DNA from: Omnitrophica WOR_2 bacterium RIFCSPLOWO2_12_FULL_51_8
Lineage (GTDB): Bacteria; Omnitrophota; Gorgyraeia; Gygaellales; Profunditerraquicolaceae
Reading direction: 5' to 3'
Assembly: GCA_001805895.1 (NCBI GenBank)
Contig: MHHD01000042.1
Location: forward strand, 1 to 5,325
Length of the DNA stretch: 5,325 nucleotides
The number at the start of each line of letters is the position of its first letter. Position 1 is the first letter of the stretch. Position numbers and translations under genes: made by a program. This document shows, piece by piece, positions 1 to 5,049 of the stretch. Under the pieces are notes generated by a model. The model saw only the letters and a list, made by a program, of their open reading frames with translations, was not told the origin of the DNA and made no database searches.

Positions 1-76
1 CACGCACAGGAACCCGCTGGTATGCATCCTGCTCACGAAACCTGCTGATCCATTCTTCGAAGTGCGTGTCGCTCAC
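1..76 (-). CDS. Start of a fifth operon gene, function unknown (truncated by window edge)
   Basis: Only the first 25 codons are present. They start at a GTG (76-74) that shares four bases (GTGA) with the stop codon of the HprK-like gene. A strong Shine-Dalgarno, GGAGG (85-81), lies 4 nt upstream of the GTG, inside the end of the preceding gene. The peptide begins VSDTHFEEWISRFREQDAYQ and continues RVPVR; it is hydrophilic with no signal peptide. I do not recognise it. The overlap and ribosome site say it belongs to the same operon and is probably translationally coupled. Families that often sit beside PqqD/HprK-like genes include S24/S26-type peptidases, nucleotidyltransferases and asparagine synthase-like enzymes, but nothing in these 25 residues decides among them. 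Confidence 0.6.
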   Translation of the reverse strand, partial: MSDTHFEEWISRFREQDAYQRVPVR

Positions 77-993
77 AACGCCTCCAATGCCTCTGCTCTA
101 TCAGAGCTACATAGGAGATTTTCCAAATAGCGAATGGCAGAGTTGTCCTTAACAAAACTTAAGTCGCCAGATGGCACCTCCTGCAAAAGGCCTCCTGCCA
201 TCCCAAGTTTATCCTCCATCTTGGAAACAGACCAAAAAGGACAAAACATTTCTTGCGTAAAACGCTCGAAGGCATCAAGGGCGCTCAACTGGCTCAATCC
301 ATTAGGCCCTCGCCTTCTAAGAAAAAAGAGATGCTTGAGCCATGCCCTGTCAGACGATACCTCTTGAATCATTCCAGGCCACGGAGTCCCGCTGACTCTC
401 CAACCGCTATCCTCAGGCCAGATCAGAATTCGTTCGTCGTTTAAAACAAGAGCACCGCCTGCCTTGCTCCAAAGGTCCGCCATCGTGCTCTTTCCTGAAC
501 CCGAAGGTCCAATGAAGGCCAAACCGGTCTCTTTCCAAACAACAGCGGACCCGTGACAGACGAGAACCTGCTTTTTTGAAGGAACTGCCGAGACAAGCCA
601 CCACATGCCCAGTGGCTCCAAGGCTTCCCCCACACACCACAGAGCTCCAAAAGGTGAGGTAGAAACGAGAGGGCGGGTTATCCACATATCAACCCCTTTC
701 CAGTCAGAAGAAAACCGCACAACCAATCGTGGTTTGTAACCGACCTTTTCAAGAATCTCCAGGCGATGAACCCCATCTTTTTCCCAGAGCCGCCAACTTC
801 CCTCAAGTTCGGAAACGATCTCTCCCTCCGACAGGGGAGGGCTCGGGTCGTCCCGGACCCGAATCAAGAAGTCGGGGGGCTCTTCACCAAAATCCAAAAA
901 GACTTCATACGGGAAACTAACGGGAAGGACCGGCGGCTGTTTTGCTTCAAGCACAAAGACAAACGGCCCGATCTTGAATCTAAGAGTAAACAA
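73..993 (-). CDS. HprK-like P-loop kinase (HPr kinase-related, probable peptide/protein kinase)
   Basis: This 306-residue protein resembles the C-terminal catalytic domain of HPr kinase/phosphorylase, fused to a different N-terminal half (about 1-130, beta-rich, Trp-containing). Visible motifs are H147 in a CHGSAV stretch (matching the conserved His before the HprK P-loop), a Walker A motif GPSGSGKST (162-170), and LNDER (184-188), whose D186-E187 match the paired Asp of HprK. GTPWPG (202-207) follows, as in HprK-related proteins. Canonical HprK has Glu right after the P-loop Ser; here it is Thr170, so it is unlikely to be the true carbon-catabolite regulator. HprK homologues in lasso-peptide clusters (ThcoK/PadeK type) phosphorylate the peptide, so a tailoring role is plausible but inferred. 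The start is TTG at 993, with GGGGAG 8 nt upstream; it overlaps the radical SAM gene by 14 nt. The TGA overlaps the next start. Confidence 0.82.
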   Translation of the reverse strand: MFTLRFKIGPFVFVLEAKQPPVLPVSFPYEVFLDFGEEPPDFLIRVRDDPSPPLSEGEIVSELEGSWRLWEKDGVHRLEILEKVGYKPRLVVRFSSDWKGVDMWITRPLVSTSPFGALWCVGEALEPLGMWWLVSAVPSKKQVLVCHGSAVVWKETGLAFIGPSGSGKSTMADLWSKAGGALVLNDERILIWPEDSGWRVSGTPWPGMIQEVSSDRAWLKHLFFLRRRGPNGLSQLSALDAFERFTQEMFCPFWSVSKMEDKLGMAGGLLQEVPSGDLSFVKDNSAIRYLENLLCSSDRAEALEAL

Positions 994-2095
994 CCGAAGA
1001 ACTCCCCTTTGTCAACCTTTCCGCTTTGCCGTAAGCCACGCCGCAAAAATGTTCCACCGGGGCCTGCACGGAACCGGCTTCGTGGACGGCCATCGCCGGG
1101 TTTTTGCCGCACAAAAGATAGACGGGACAGACCCGGCAAGGAACCTCCGGGGCGTAACGCGCATTTCGAATTTCATGGACCAGCTTTTCCCAGGCACTTT
1201 GAAGGGTCATTTCCTTCAGATCAAATGCCGGCCTGGTCGTAAACGTGCAGGAGCGCACGACACCGTAAGGGTTAATAACAACGGCATTGGTCCCGCAGCC
1301 GCACCGAAAAAGCCGGTCATGCGAAGGCGGTTGAAGGAAAGTTTCTGAACTATGTTTTTCTTCCTTTGGAGAACAGGCCTTTTCCTCAGCATCCAAAAAG
1401 TTCCCGAATTCAAGCTCAACGATCTCGTCCGGAAGGAGGCGGTGGTCGGTTGAAGAGAGATCGCCATTCAGCCTGGGTTGGATGGTGGTGTTCGGATTAA
1501 AATCGAGGCCCAAGCCTTCAATGAATTCTTTGATCTTCATTAATTCATGCCGGTTCTCTTTCATCGCTTTGGTCTTGATCTTCAAAGGGAGGCCCCGAGC
1601 CAAAATCCGTCGAATCCCTTCCTGAAAGCGCAGAAACGAGCCGGGGATTTGGGTGATTTGGTCAAAGACGGAATTCGTGGCGCCGTGACAGCTCACTTCC
1701 AACTGGAAGGGCGGGTCGGAGGCCAAGAAATCGGCCATGTCGTCTGTGATCGTGGTGCCATTCGAAAAGAGACTCACGATGAAGCCCCGGGTCTTGGCTT
1801 CCCGGTAAATCTCCTTGAAACGAGGGTGGACGACCGCTTCGCCGCCGGTCAGAAGCATCCAGAGAACACCGGCCTCCCTCAATTCATCAAAGATGCGGAG
1901 GATTTCTTCGAAGGCAAGTTCCCGGCGGACTTGGCCGGGGGTGTTAAAAGGATCCGTGTAACAGTGGACGCAGTGGATATTACAGCGGTAGGTGATTTCA
2001 AATTGGGCCCGGGTTGGGAGCGGGCTCATCATACTTTTGTCCCAAATTCGTCGGCTGAAGTCTTTATACTCCTGTTCAGAAATTCCGGAATTCAC
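980..2095 (-). CDS. Radical SAM/SPASM domain protein 2 (peptide-maturase type)
   Basis: This 371-residue enzyme carries the radical SAM CxxxCxxC motif at C38, C42 and C45 (followed by YTDPFNTPG), which binds the SAM-cleaving [4Fe-4S] cluster. The SAM-binding GGE is at 84-86, but the usual Pro is Ala (GGEA), and SNGT follows at 111-114. The C-terminal SPASM region (about 265-351) has C265 and C267, then G278-x4-C283, then C320-x2-C323-x5-C329, and a late C351. The Cys usually found four residues after the third one of the CX2CX5CX3C block is Pro333, so one auxiliary cluster would lack a standard ligand. The first ~200 residues closely match the radical SAM gene at 2413-3363. The start is GTG, sharing GTGA with the PqqD-like stop. 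No good Shine-Dalgarno precedes it, which suggests coupling to PqqD-like translation. Its likely role is SAM-radical modification of a peptide delivered by the PqqD-like partner; the product chemistry is unknown. Confidence 0.9.
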   Translation of the reverse strand: MNSGISEQEYKDFSRRIWDKSMMSPLPTRAQFEITYRCNIHCVHCYTDPFNTPGQVRRELAFEEILRIFDELREAGVLWMLLTGGEAVVHPRFKEIYREAKTRGFIVSLFSNGTTITDDMADFLASDPPFQLEVSCHGATNSVFDQITQIPGSFLRFQEGIRRILARGLPLKIKTKAMKENRHELMKIKEFIEGLGLDFNPNTTIQPRLNGDLSSTDHRLLPDEIVELEFGNFLDAEEKACSPKEEKHSSETFLQPPSHDRLFRCGCGTNAVVINPYGVVRSCTFTTRPAFDLKEMTLQSAWEKLVHEIRNARYAPEVPCRVCPVYLLCGKNPAMAVHEAGSVQAPVEHFCGVAYGKAERLTKGSSSVVYS

Positions 2096-2394
2096 AGAGA
2101 ACGAACCAGTTCCACCGACTTGAGCTGTTCCAAGAATGCCTGGACGTCGGTCACAGCCTGTTCCTGGCCCACTTCGTAGGAAAGGGCTAATTCGTTTACT
2201 AAATCACGGCCGGTGCGCTGTCCGTCCAAACGTTCCCAGAGAAACGTTGCCGTGTCGTCCAAGGTGTAGAGACAAGGCTCGTTTCCAATGCTCTTGGTAA
2301 TGGGAACGAGGATGGTTTCGCCGGCCACTTTCCGGGTCACCACGGAGGGGTTCTTTTCAAATTTAATGTCCAGCTGACCGGTTGAAGCATTCAT
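2092..2394 (-). CDS. PqqD-like protein (RiPP recognition element)
   Basis: This is a 100-residue PqqD-family protein, the usual size for a stand-alone peptide chaperone. Family hallmarks are RKVAGETILVPI (21-32) forming the early beta strands, YTLDDTATFLWERLDGQRT (43-61, the conserved 'L-n-x-t-A-x-x-i-W-x-x-l-d-G-x-x-t' segment), and a C-terminal helical stretch with DVQAFLEQL (83-91). PqqD-like domains bind the leader of a ribosomally made peptide and pass it to a radical SAM/SPASM enzyme. Here the gene lies between two such enzymes and could serve both. It starts at ATG 2394, 18 nt after the upstream radical SAM stop. GGGAGG sits 11 nt upstream, a rather long spacing. Its TGA overlaps the next GTG. 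No other PQQ biosynthesis genes are present, so the name PqqD describes the fold and not PQQ synthesis. Confidence 0.88.
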   Translation of the reverse strand: MNASTGQLDIKFEKNPSVVTRKVAGETILVPITKSIGNEPCLYTLDDTATFLWERLDGQRTGRDLVNELALSYEVGQEQAVTDVQAFLEQLKSVELVRSL

Positions 2395-2412
2395 GGATTC
2401 GCCATCCTCCCT

Positions 2413-3363
2413 TTATTCTTTTGCTGACGTTGAAAGAATTTCTGAATGATTTTCGGCGGCGCGCCTCGGACAGGAAAAGGTCGGCAACACCTTGTAGAAA
2501 CCTTCCTGAAAAGAACCTTTCCTCAAATCATAACTTGCGAGACGGTTGTTGGAACAGATTTGGAGCCGGCCGCAGGCGTCAATGTGGAAGCTGTAGAGTT
2601 TGGGACTGCATCCTGTGATCGATTTATACTTCTCAACCTCGTCACACTTTGCCTGCCAGAGGGTCGGGTCCTCCCTTTCAATCTCCTGAAGTTTATCTTC
2701 AGAGAGCTGATACTGAAAAGGATCGCCGTCCTTCGCCAAATTGTCCCGAAGATACTGGCCGAACCGCCACTCGACCCCCTCTCCCAGAGAGCCGGCATAC
2801 CTCTTTACGGCCAGAATTTCATCCTGATTGGCCGTGAGTCCGACGGTCTTTAATGCGAGGGGAATTTGCCGCTCCCGAAGAAGTTTGACCGCTTCAAGAC
2901 AGCGGCGGAACGAGCCTGAAATCTGCGTGACGCCGTCAAAGACTCCGGCAGAGATTCCGTGCAGGGAGATTTCCACCCGTTGGGGAGGGTATTCGGCCAG
3001 CCAATCGGCGGTCTCCTCGTCAATGAGGGTCCCGTTCGTGAAGATTGTGAGGAGGAAACCCAGCTTGCTGGCCCGTTCATAAATTTCCTTGAAGTCGGGC
3101 CTCGAAAATGGCTCCCCGCCCGTGAAGGTAATCTCCAGACAGCCGGCCTCGTGGAGCTCGTCGAGGATATTGAAAATCTCCCCGGCGGAAAGCTCCTGGC
3201 GGATCCGCCCCGGGGTGTTGAAAGAATCCGTATAGCACATGACACATTTGAGGTTGCACCGGCAGGTGAGTTCCCACTGGCAGGACCAGGGAAATCTTCC
3301 TCGAGAAAGGCTGGAGAAAATCCGTTTGGAGAATTCCTGTGAAGATTCTTCTTTGACGTCCAA
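2413..3363 (-). CDS. Radical SAM protein 1, with shortened SPASM-like C-terminus
   Basis: This is the first gene of the operon, 316 residues. The radical SAM cluster motif is at C36, C40 and C43 (CRCNLKCVMC, then YTDSFNTPG), with canonical GGEP at 82-85 and TNGT further on. It is a paralogue of the radical SAM/SPASM gene two positions downstream; long stretches around these motifs are nearly the same. The C-terminal part has C252, then C264, a Gly and C270 in a C-x12-G-x4-C arrangement like the start of a SPASM domain, and C298. It then ends without the CX2CX5C block. Neither alternative frame near the stop encodes a Cys-rich tail, so a simple recent frameshift is not the cause. I prefer the TTG start at 3363 because AAGGAG (3377-3372) lies 8 nt upstream; the in-frame GTG at 3369 would leave only 2 nt. 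It probably acts with the PqqD-like protein on a peptide. Confidence 0.88.
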   Translation of the reverse strand: MDVKEESSQEFSKRIFSSLSRGRFPWSCQWELTCRCNLKCVMCYTDSFNTPGRIRQELSAGEIFNILDELHEAGCLEITFTGGEPFSRPDFKEIYERASKLGFLLTIFTNGTLIDEETADWLAEYPPQRVEISLHGISAGVFDGVTQISGSFRRCLEAVKLLRERQIPLALKTVGLTANQDEILAVKRYAGSLGEGVEWRFGQYLRDNLAKDGDPFQYQLSEDKLQEIEREDPTLWQAKCDEVEKYKSITGCSPKLYSFHIDACGRLQICSNNRLASYDLRKGSFQEGFYKVLPTFSCPRRAAENHSEILSTSAKE

Positions 3364-3371
3364 CGTCACGG

Positions 3372-3377
3372 CTCCTT
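3372..3377 (-). promoter_or_regulatory. Shine-Dalgarno that decides the start of radical SAM protein 1
   Basis: AAGGAG on the minus strand lies 8 nt before TTG (3363-3361) but only 2 nt before the in-frame GTG (3369-3367). The spacing favours TTG, which shortens the protein by two residues. The HprK-like gene of the same operon also uses TTG at 8 nt from its ribosome site. Confidence 0.65.
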
Positions 3378-3436
3378 TTAAAATCTTTGTCCAAAACTTC
3401 CGTTAAGTAGACGGTTTTTTAGTAAGTCAGCGGTTC

Positions 3437-3465
3437 ACTATAGAAGCTGAAAAAATGACTGTCAA
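3437..3465 (-). promoter_or_regulatory. Sigma-70-type promoter of the radical SAM operon
   Basis: On the minus strand a perfect -35 box TTGACA (3465-3460) is followed by exactly 17 nt (including a T6 run) and a -10 box TATAGT (3442-3437), one mismatch from TATAAT. Transcription would start near 3430, leaving a ~67 nt leader before the TTG start. The leader has a weak hairpin with CCGT/ACGG arms (3414-3400) flanked by A and T runs, and no recognised riboswitch. An 11-nt palindrome CAACGCCGTTG (3481-3491) lies about 15 nt upstream of the -35 box and could be a binding site, but this is speculative. The boxes suggest strong, constitutive-type expression. The whole 183-nt gap between the nuclease gene and the operon is otherwise without a supported gene. 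Confidence 0.8.
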
Positions 3466-3535
3466 GCCATACTCTCCGGGCAACGCCGTTGGCTGGGGGA
3501 CTTAACCATCGCATTAGGAATAAGGGTAGGCGGGG

Positions 3536-3565
3536 CCTCTCGTCCCTCACTCGCCCTGAGAGAGG
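3536..3565. repeat. Imperfect inverted repeat spanning the stop codon of the SNase-domain gene
   Basis: Arms CCTCTC (3536-3541) and GAGAGG (3560-3565) enclose a shorter CTCA/TGAG pair (3546-3549 and 3557-3560). The TGA stop of the nuclease gene lies inside it, and the last residues (PLSQGE) are encoded by it. It resembles the short palindromic C/T-rich repeats scattered through many bacterial genomes. It has no T tract, so it is not a convincing terminator. Confidence is low because the arms are short. Confidence 0.3.
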
Positions 3566-4746
3566 GGAACCGCGAATCCTTCGTCCACGAGTTTTTGATT
3601 CACGTAGTCACCGTCAACAAAGACGTCGGCAAGGTAACGGTCATATTTGTCGGAGCGGTGGGTGCGTAAAAGGACCTGAGAGCCCGGACGAATCATTCTT
3701 TCCAGAAATTCTTTGGCCTCGCGGCCCTCGGCGCTTTCTATTTCGGGGGCGTCGAGGGCCCGGAGCCGAAGCGTTTGCACCGTGGTGAAACCAAACCCCA
3801 GCTTGACAGCGGCCGTGAAGGTATCGCCGTCGATGACTTTGAGAATCTCTGTTTCGTAGGTAAAAAGGTCGGCCTCGGTAGCGGCTTTTAATATACGCAG
3901 GGGCGGGCCTGGTGCCCGCCTGTCTGGCAAGGCACCCACCCGGGGCGCCCCTACGATTGAGACGATGTCCCCTTCTTTGAACTCGCTGGCCCCGCGTCGC
4001 CCTGCTTCGCCGGGCTCCTGGGGCCTTCGCCTCGGGGTAATAATCCCGAGGCTCAGGTAATTCGAAAACCCAAGGTCGAGGACAAGCTGGTTTGGCTTGC
4101 TTCCGTAATGGGCTTTGACAACACGGTAGGTGCCGGGCTGGCCGGGCGCGGCTCGCAAAACTGTTTCTGCCGGTCCTTCTCTCGGTTCACCTGATTTTGC
4201 CGGACGCCTGGACGCTTTCCTTCTACGCACTTCCTCACGCACCCGGTCCCGGCCCCAACCCTCCCGAATCGCCTGCTTCTCAACTGCTTCTCTCTCCTTG
4301 GGATCGTCCAAAGACAAAAGCTCCCGGTAATGACTCCAGCTCAATTCTCCCGCCTGCGGGAGAATTGGATACGCACGTGCAAATTCCAACATGTACCAAA
4401 TCTCAGTGGAGCTGGAGCCCAGGTCTTTGGCAAGTTTCTGCACCACTTGCTTGTCATAATCGGCTCTGGGCTTATTATGCAAAATGTGTGTTTCGATCAG
4501 TTTCCCAATCTCCCACGCCTCGCGCACTTTTTCCGCTTCGACCAGCGCTTCCAAGCGCCCCCGGCTTTTTGCCTTCGCCTCGCGAATCGCCGTGAGCAGT
4601 TCCTCATATTTGGCCACCGCCAGCCCCGCTGCGGCCGTCTCGGCGGCCGGCTTCGTCACGGCCTCCTTTCCCAAAAAAACTATCCCAAAGAGAATCAAAA
4701 TGACAAGGCAGAGTCTATTTTTCTTCTTCGGAGAATTTGATTTCAC
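3547..4746 (-). CDS. Exported DUF1016-N / SNase-domain (thermonuclease-like) protein
   Basis: This 399-residue protein starts at GTG 4746 with a weak ribosome site. A basic n-region (KSNSPKKKNR) and a hydrophobic stretch (LCLVILILFGIVFLG, 12-26) predict a signal peptide or membrane anchor; no lipobox Cys is seen. Residues about 45-172 match the DUF1016 N-terminal (YhcG-type) helical domain: WEIGKLI (78-84), KQVVQKLAKDLG (99-110), ELSWSHYRELLSL (134-146), EGWGRDRVREEV (162-173). A low-complexity Arg/Pro-rich linker with a small beta-like segment (205-265) follows. Residues about 297-394 form an SNase domain with VIDGDT (304-309), RLRALDAPE (327-335) and DKYDRYLADVF (366-376). By alignment to S. 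aureus nuclease, D308, R327, D332, E335 and R370 match D21, R35, D40, E43 and R87, so Ca-dependent nuclease activity is plausible. An internal GTG (codon 44) would give a cytoplasmic form without the hydrophobic segment. Palindromic elements sit inside the gene. It is probably a separate transcription unit from the radical SAM operon. Confidence 0.85.
   Translation of the reverse strand: MKSNSPKKKNRLCLVILILFGIVFLGKEAVTKPAAETAAAGLAVAKYEELLTAIREAKAKSRGRLEALVEAEKVREAWEIGKLIETHILHNKPRADYDKQVVQKLAKDLGSSSTEIWYMLEFARAYPILPQAGELSWSHYRELLSLDDPKEREAVEKQAIREGWGRDRVREEVRRRKASRRPAKSGEPREGPAETVLRAAPGQPGTYRVVKAHYGSKPNQLVLDLGFSNYLSLGIITPRRRPQEPGEAGRRGASEFKEGDIVSIVGAPRVGALPDRRAPGPPLRILKAATEADLFTYETEILKVIDGDTFTAAVKLGFGFTTVQTLRLRALDAPEIESAEGREAKEFLERMIRPGSQVLLRTHRSDKYDRYLADVFVDGDYVNQKLVDEGFAVPLSQGE
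3896..3955. repeat. 60-bp palindromic element in frame inside the SNase-domain gene
   Basis: The ends are near-perfect inverted copies: CGCAGGGGCG (3896-3905) and CGCCCCTACG (3946-3955), 9 of 10 pairing. Inside are two further pairings: GGCGGGC/GCCCGCC (3902-3908 with 3914-3920) and GGTGCC/GGCACC (3911-3916 with 3931-3936). The length is exactly 60 nt, so on the minus strand it adds about 20 codons (residues 264-284, including GAPRVGALPDRRAPGPPL) without breaking the frame. It lies in the linker between the DUF1016-type and SNase domains. The form is that of a dispersed REP-like or RPE-like palindrome. Whether copies exist elsewhere in the genome cannot be seen here. Confidence 0.75.
4029..4052. 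repeat. Hairpin-forming inverted repeat inside the SNase-domain gene
   Basis: GCCTCGGG (4029-4036) and CCCGAGGC (4045-4052) pair perfectly over 8 bp around an 8-nt, A/T-rich loop. It encodes the LGIITPRR part of the linker. It stands beside a G+C-rich stretch (about 4000-4028) with repeated CTTCGCC motifs. It could be part of a larger degraded repeat or a chance hairpin. Confidence 0.35.
4342..4367. repeat. 26-bp perfect-arm palindrome inside the DUF1016-type domain coding region
   Basis: Arms CAATTCTCCCGC (4342-4353) and GCGGGAGAATTG (4356-4367) match over all 12 bases with a 2-nt centre. It encodes ILPQAGEL within RAYPILPQAGELSWSHY (residues 124-140). It lies just before the conserved LSWSHYREL core of the domain. 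A 12-bp perfect arm pair is unlikely by chance in 5 kb, so this looks like a member of a short palindromic repeat family. Confidence 0.65.
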
Positions 4747-4824
4747 GGGTCTTCACTCTACCACAATTTCCGGAGAATGGGGCTGTCCCGATCCTCAGAA
4801 GGAAACTTAATGGGGGACTGCCGG

Positions 4825-4862
4825 AAAAACAAAAAGCCGGTGAAGTTTCCTTCACCGGCTTT
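4825..4862 (-). terminator. Intrinsic terminator of the rRNA operon
   Basis: On the minus strand, 11 nt after the 5S 3' end, a perfect 13-bp stem AAAGCCGGTGAAG / CTTCACCGGCTTT (4862-4850 with 4845-4833) closes a GAAA tetraloop. The stem ends in T's and continues as TTTTTGTTTTT (4835-4825). This should separate rRNA transcription from the downstream nuclease gene. The ~80 nt between here and that gene hold no clear promoter boxes. Confidence 0.93.
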
Positions 4863-4872
4863 GGTAAATTAA

Positions 4873-4988
4873 CCCGGCGACGACCTACTCTCCCACCCAG
4901 TTGCCCAGGCAGTACCATCGGCCCTGGAGGGCTTAACGGCCGTGTTCGGAATGGGAACGGGTGTGGCCCCTCCGGTATGGTCACCGAG
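4873..4988 (-). rRNA. rrf: 5S ribosomal RNA
   Basis: The minus strand shows the universally conserved 5S segments, including CCGTTCCCATTCCGAACACGG, here seen at about 4962-4942, then TTAAGCCCTCCAGGGCCGATGGTACT and GTGGGAGAGTAGGTCG near the 3' end. Ends were set by helix I: CTCGGTGAC at the 5' end (4988-4980) pairs, with G-U pairs, with GTCGCCGGG at the 3' end (4881-4873). The length is about 116 nt, normal for bacteria. It follows the 23S gene after ~60 nt and precedes the terminator. End positions may be off by a few bases. Confidence 0.95.
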
Positions 4989-5003
4989 AAATCTTTTGAT
5001 TTC
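4988..5003 (-). other. Small hairpin abutting the 5' end of 5S rRNA
   Basis: GAAATC (5003-4998 on the minus strand), an AAAA loop and GATTTC (4993-4988) form a perfect 6-bp stem directly before 5S. Its last base touches 5S helix I. The spacer transcript between 23S and 5S may be processed here, but the stem is A/U-rich and weak. Confidence 0.35.
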
Positions 5004-5049
5004 ATGACTTCATAAAATTGACAACTGAATAGTCCCGGCAGAAAAGAAA

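Noticed and set aside
1547..2179. Long plus-strand open frame (210 codons) opposite radical SAM protein 2
   Set aside because: It is the antisense of a gene with clear radical SAM motifs, has no recognisable domain and no convincing ribosome site. The other plus-strand frames, such as 766-1242 and 4330-4740, are rejected for the same reason.
2396..2410. Four-codon leader ORF (ATG directly after GGAGG, stop overlapping the PqqD-like ATG)
   Set aside because: There is no spacing between the Shine-Dalgarno and this ATG, so initiation there is implausible.
2092..3363. PQQ biosynthesis operon
   Set aside because: Only the PqqD-like fold and radical SAM enzymes are shared; no PqqA precursor, PqqB or PqqC is present, and an HprK-like gene is not part of PQQ operons.
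3400..3420. Plus-strand terminator (CCGT, 7-nt loop, ACGG, then TTTTTT)
   Set aside because: The stem is only 4 bp and there is no plus-strand gene upstream to terminate.
3418..3513. 31-codon minus-strand frame (starts MRWLSPPANG) as a candidate precursor peptide
   Set aside because: It has no ribosome site, spans the -35 and -10 boxes of the operon promoter, and lacks leader-like or core-like features.
5018..5023. Plus-strand TTGACA in the 23S-5S spacer as a promoter
   Set aside because: No -10 box at 16-18 nt and it would transcribe antisense into 23S.
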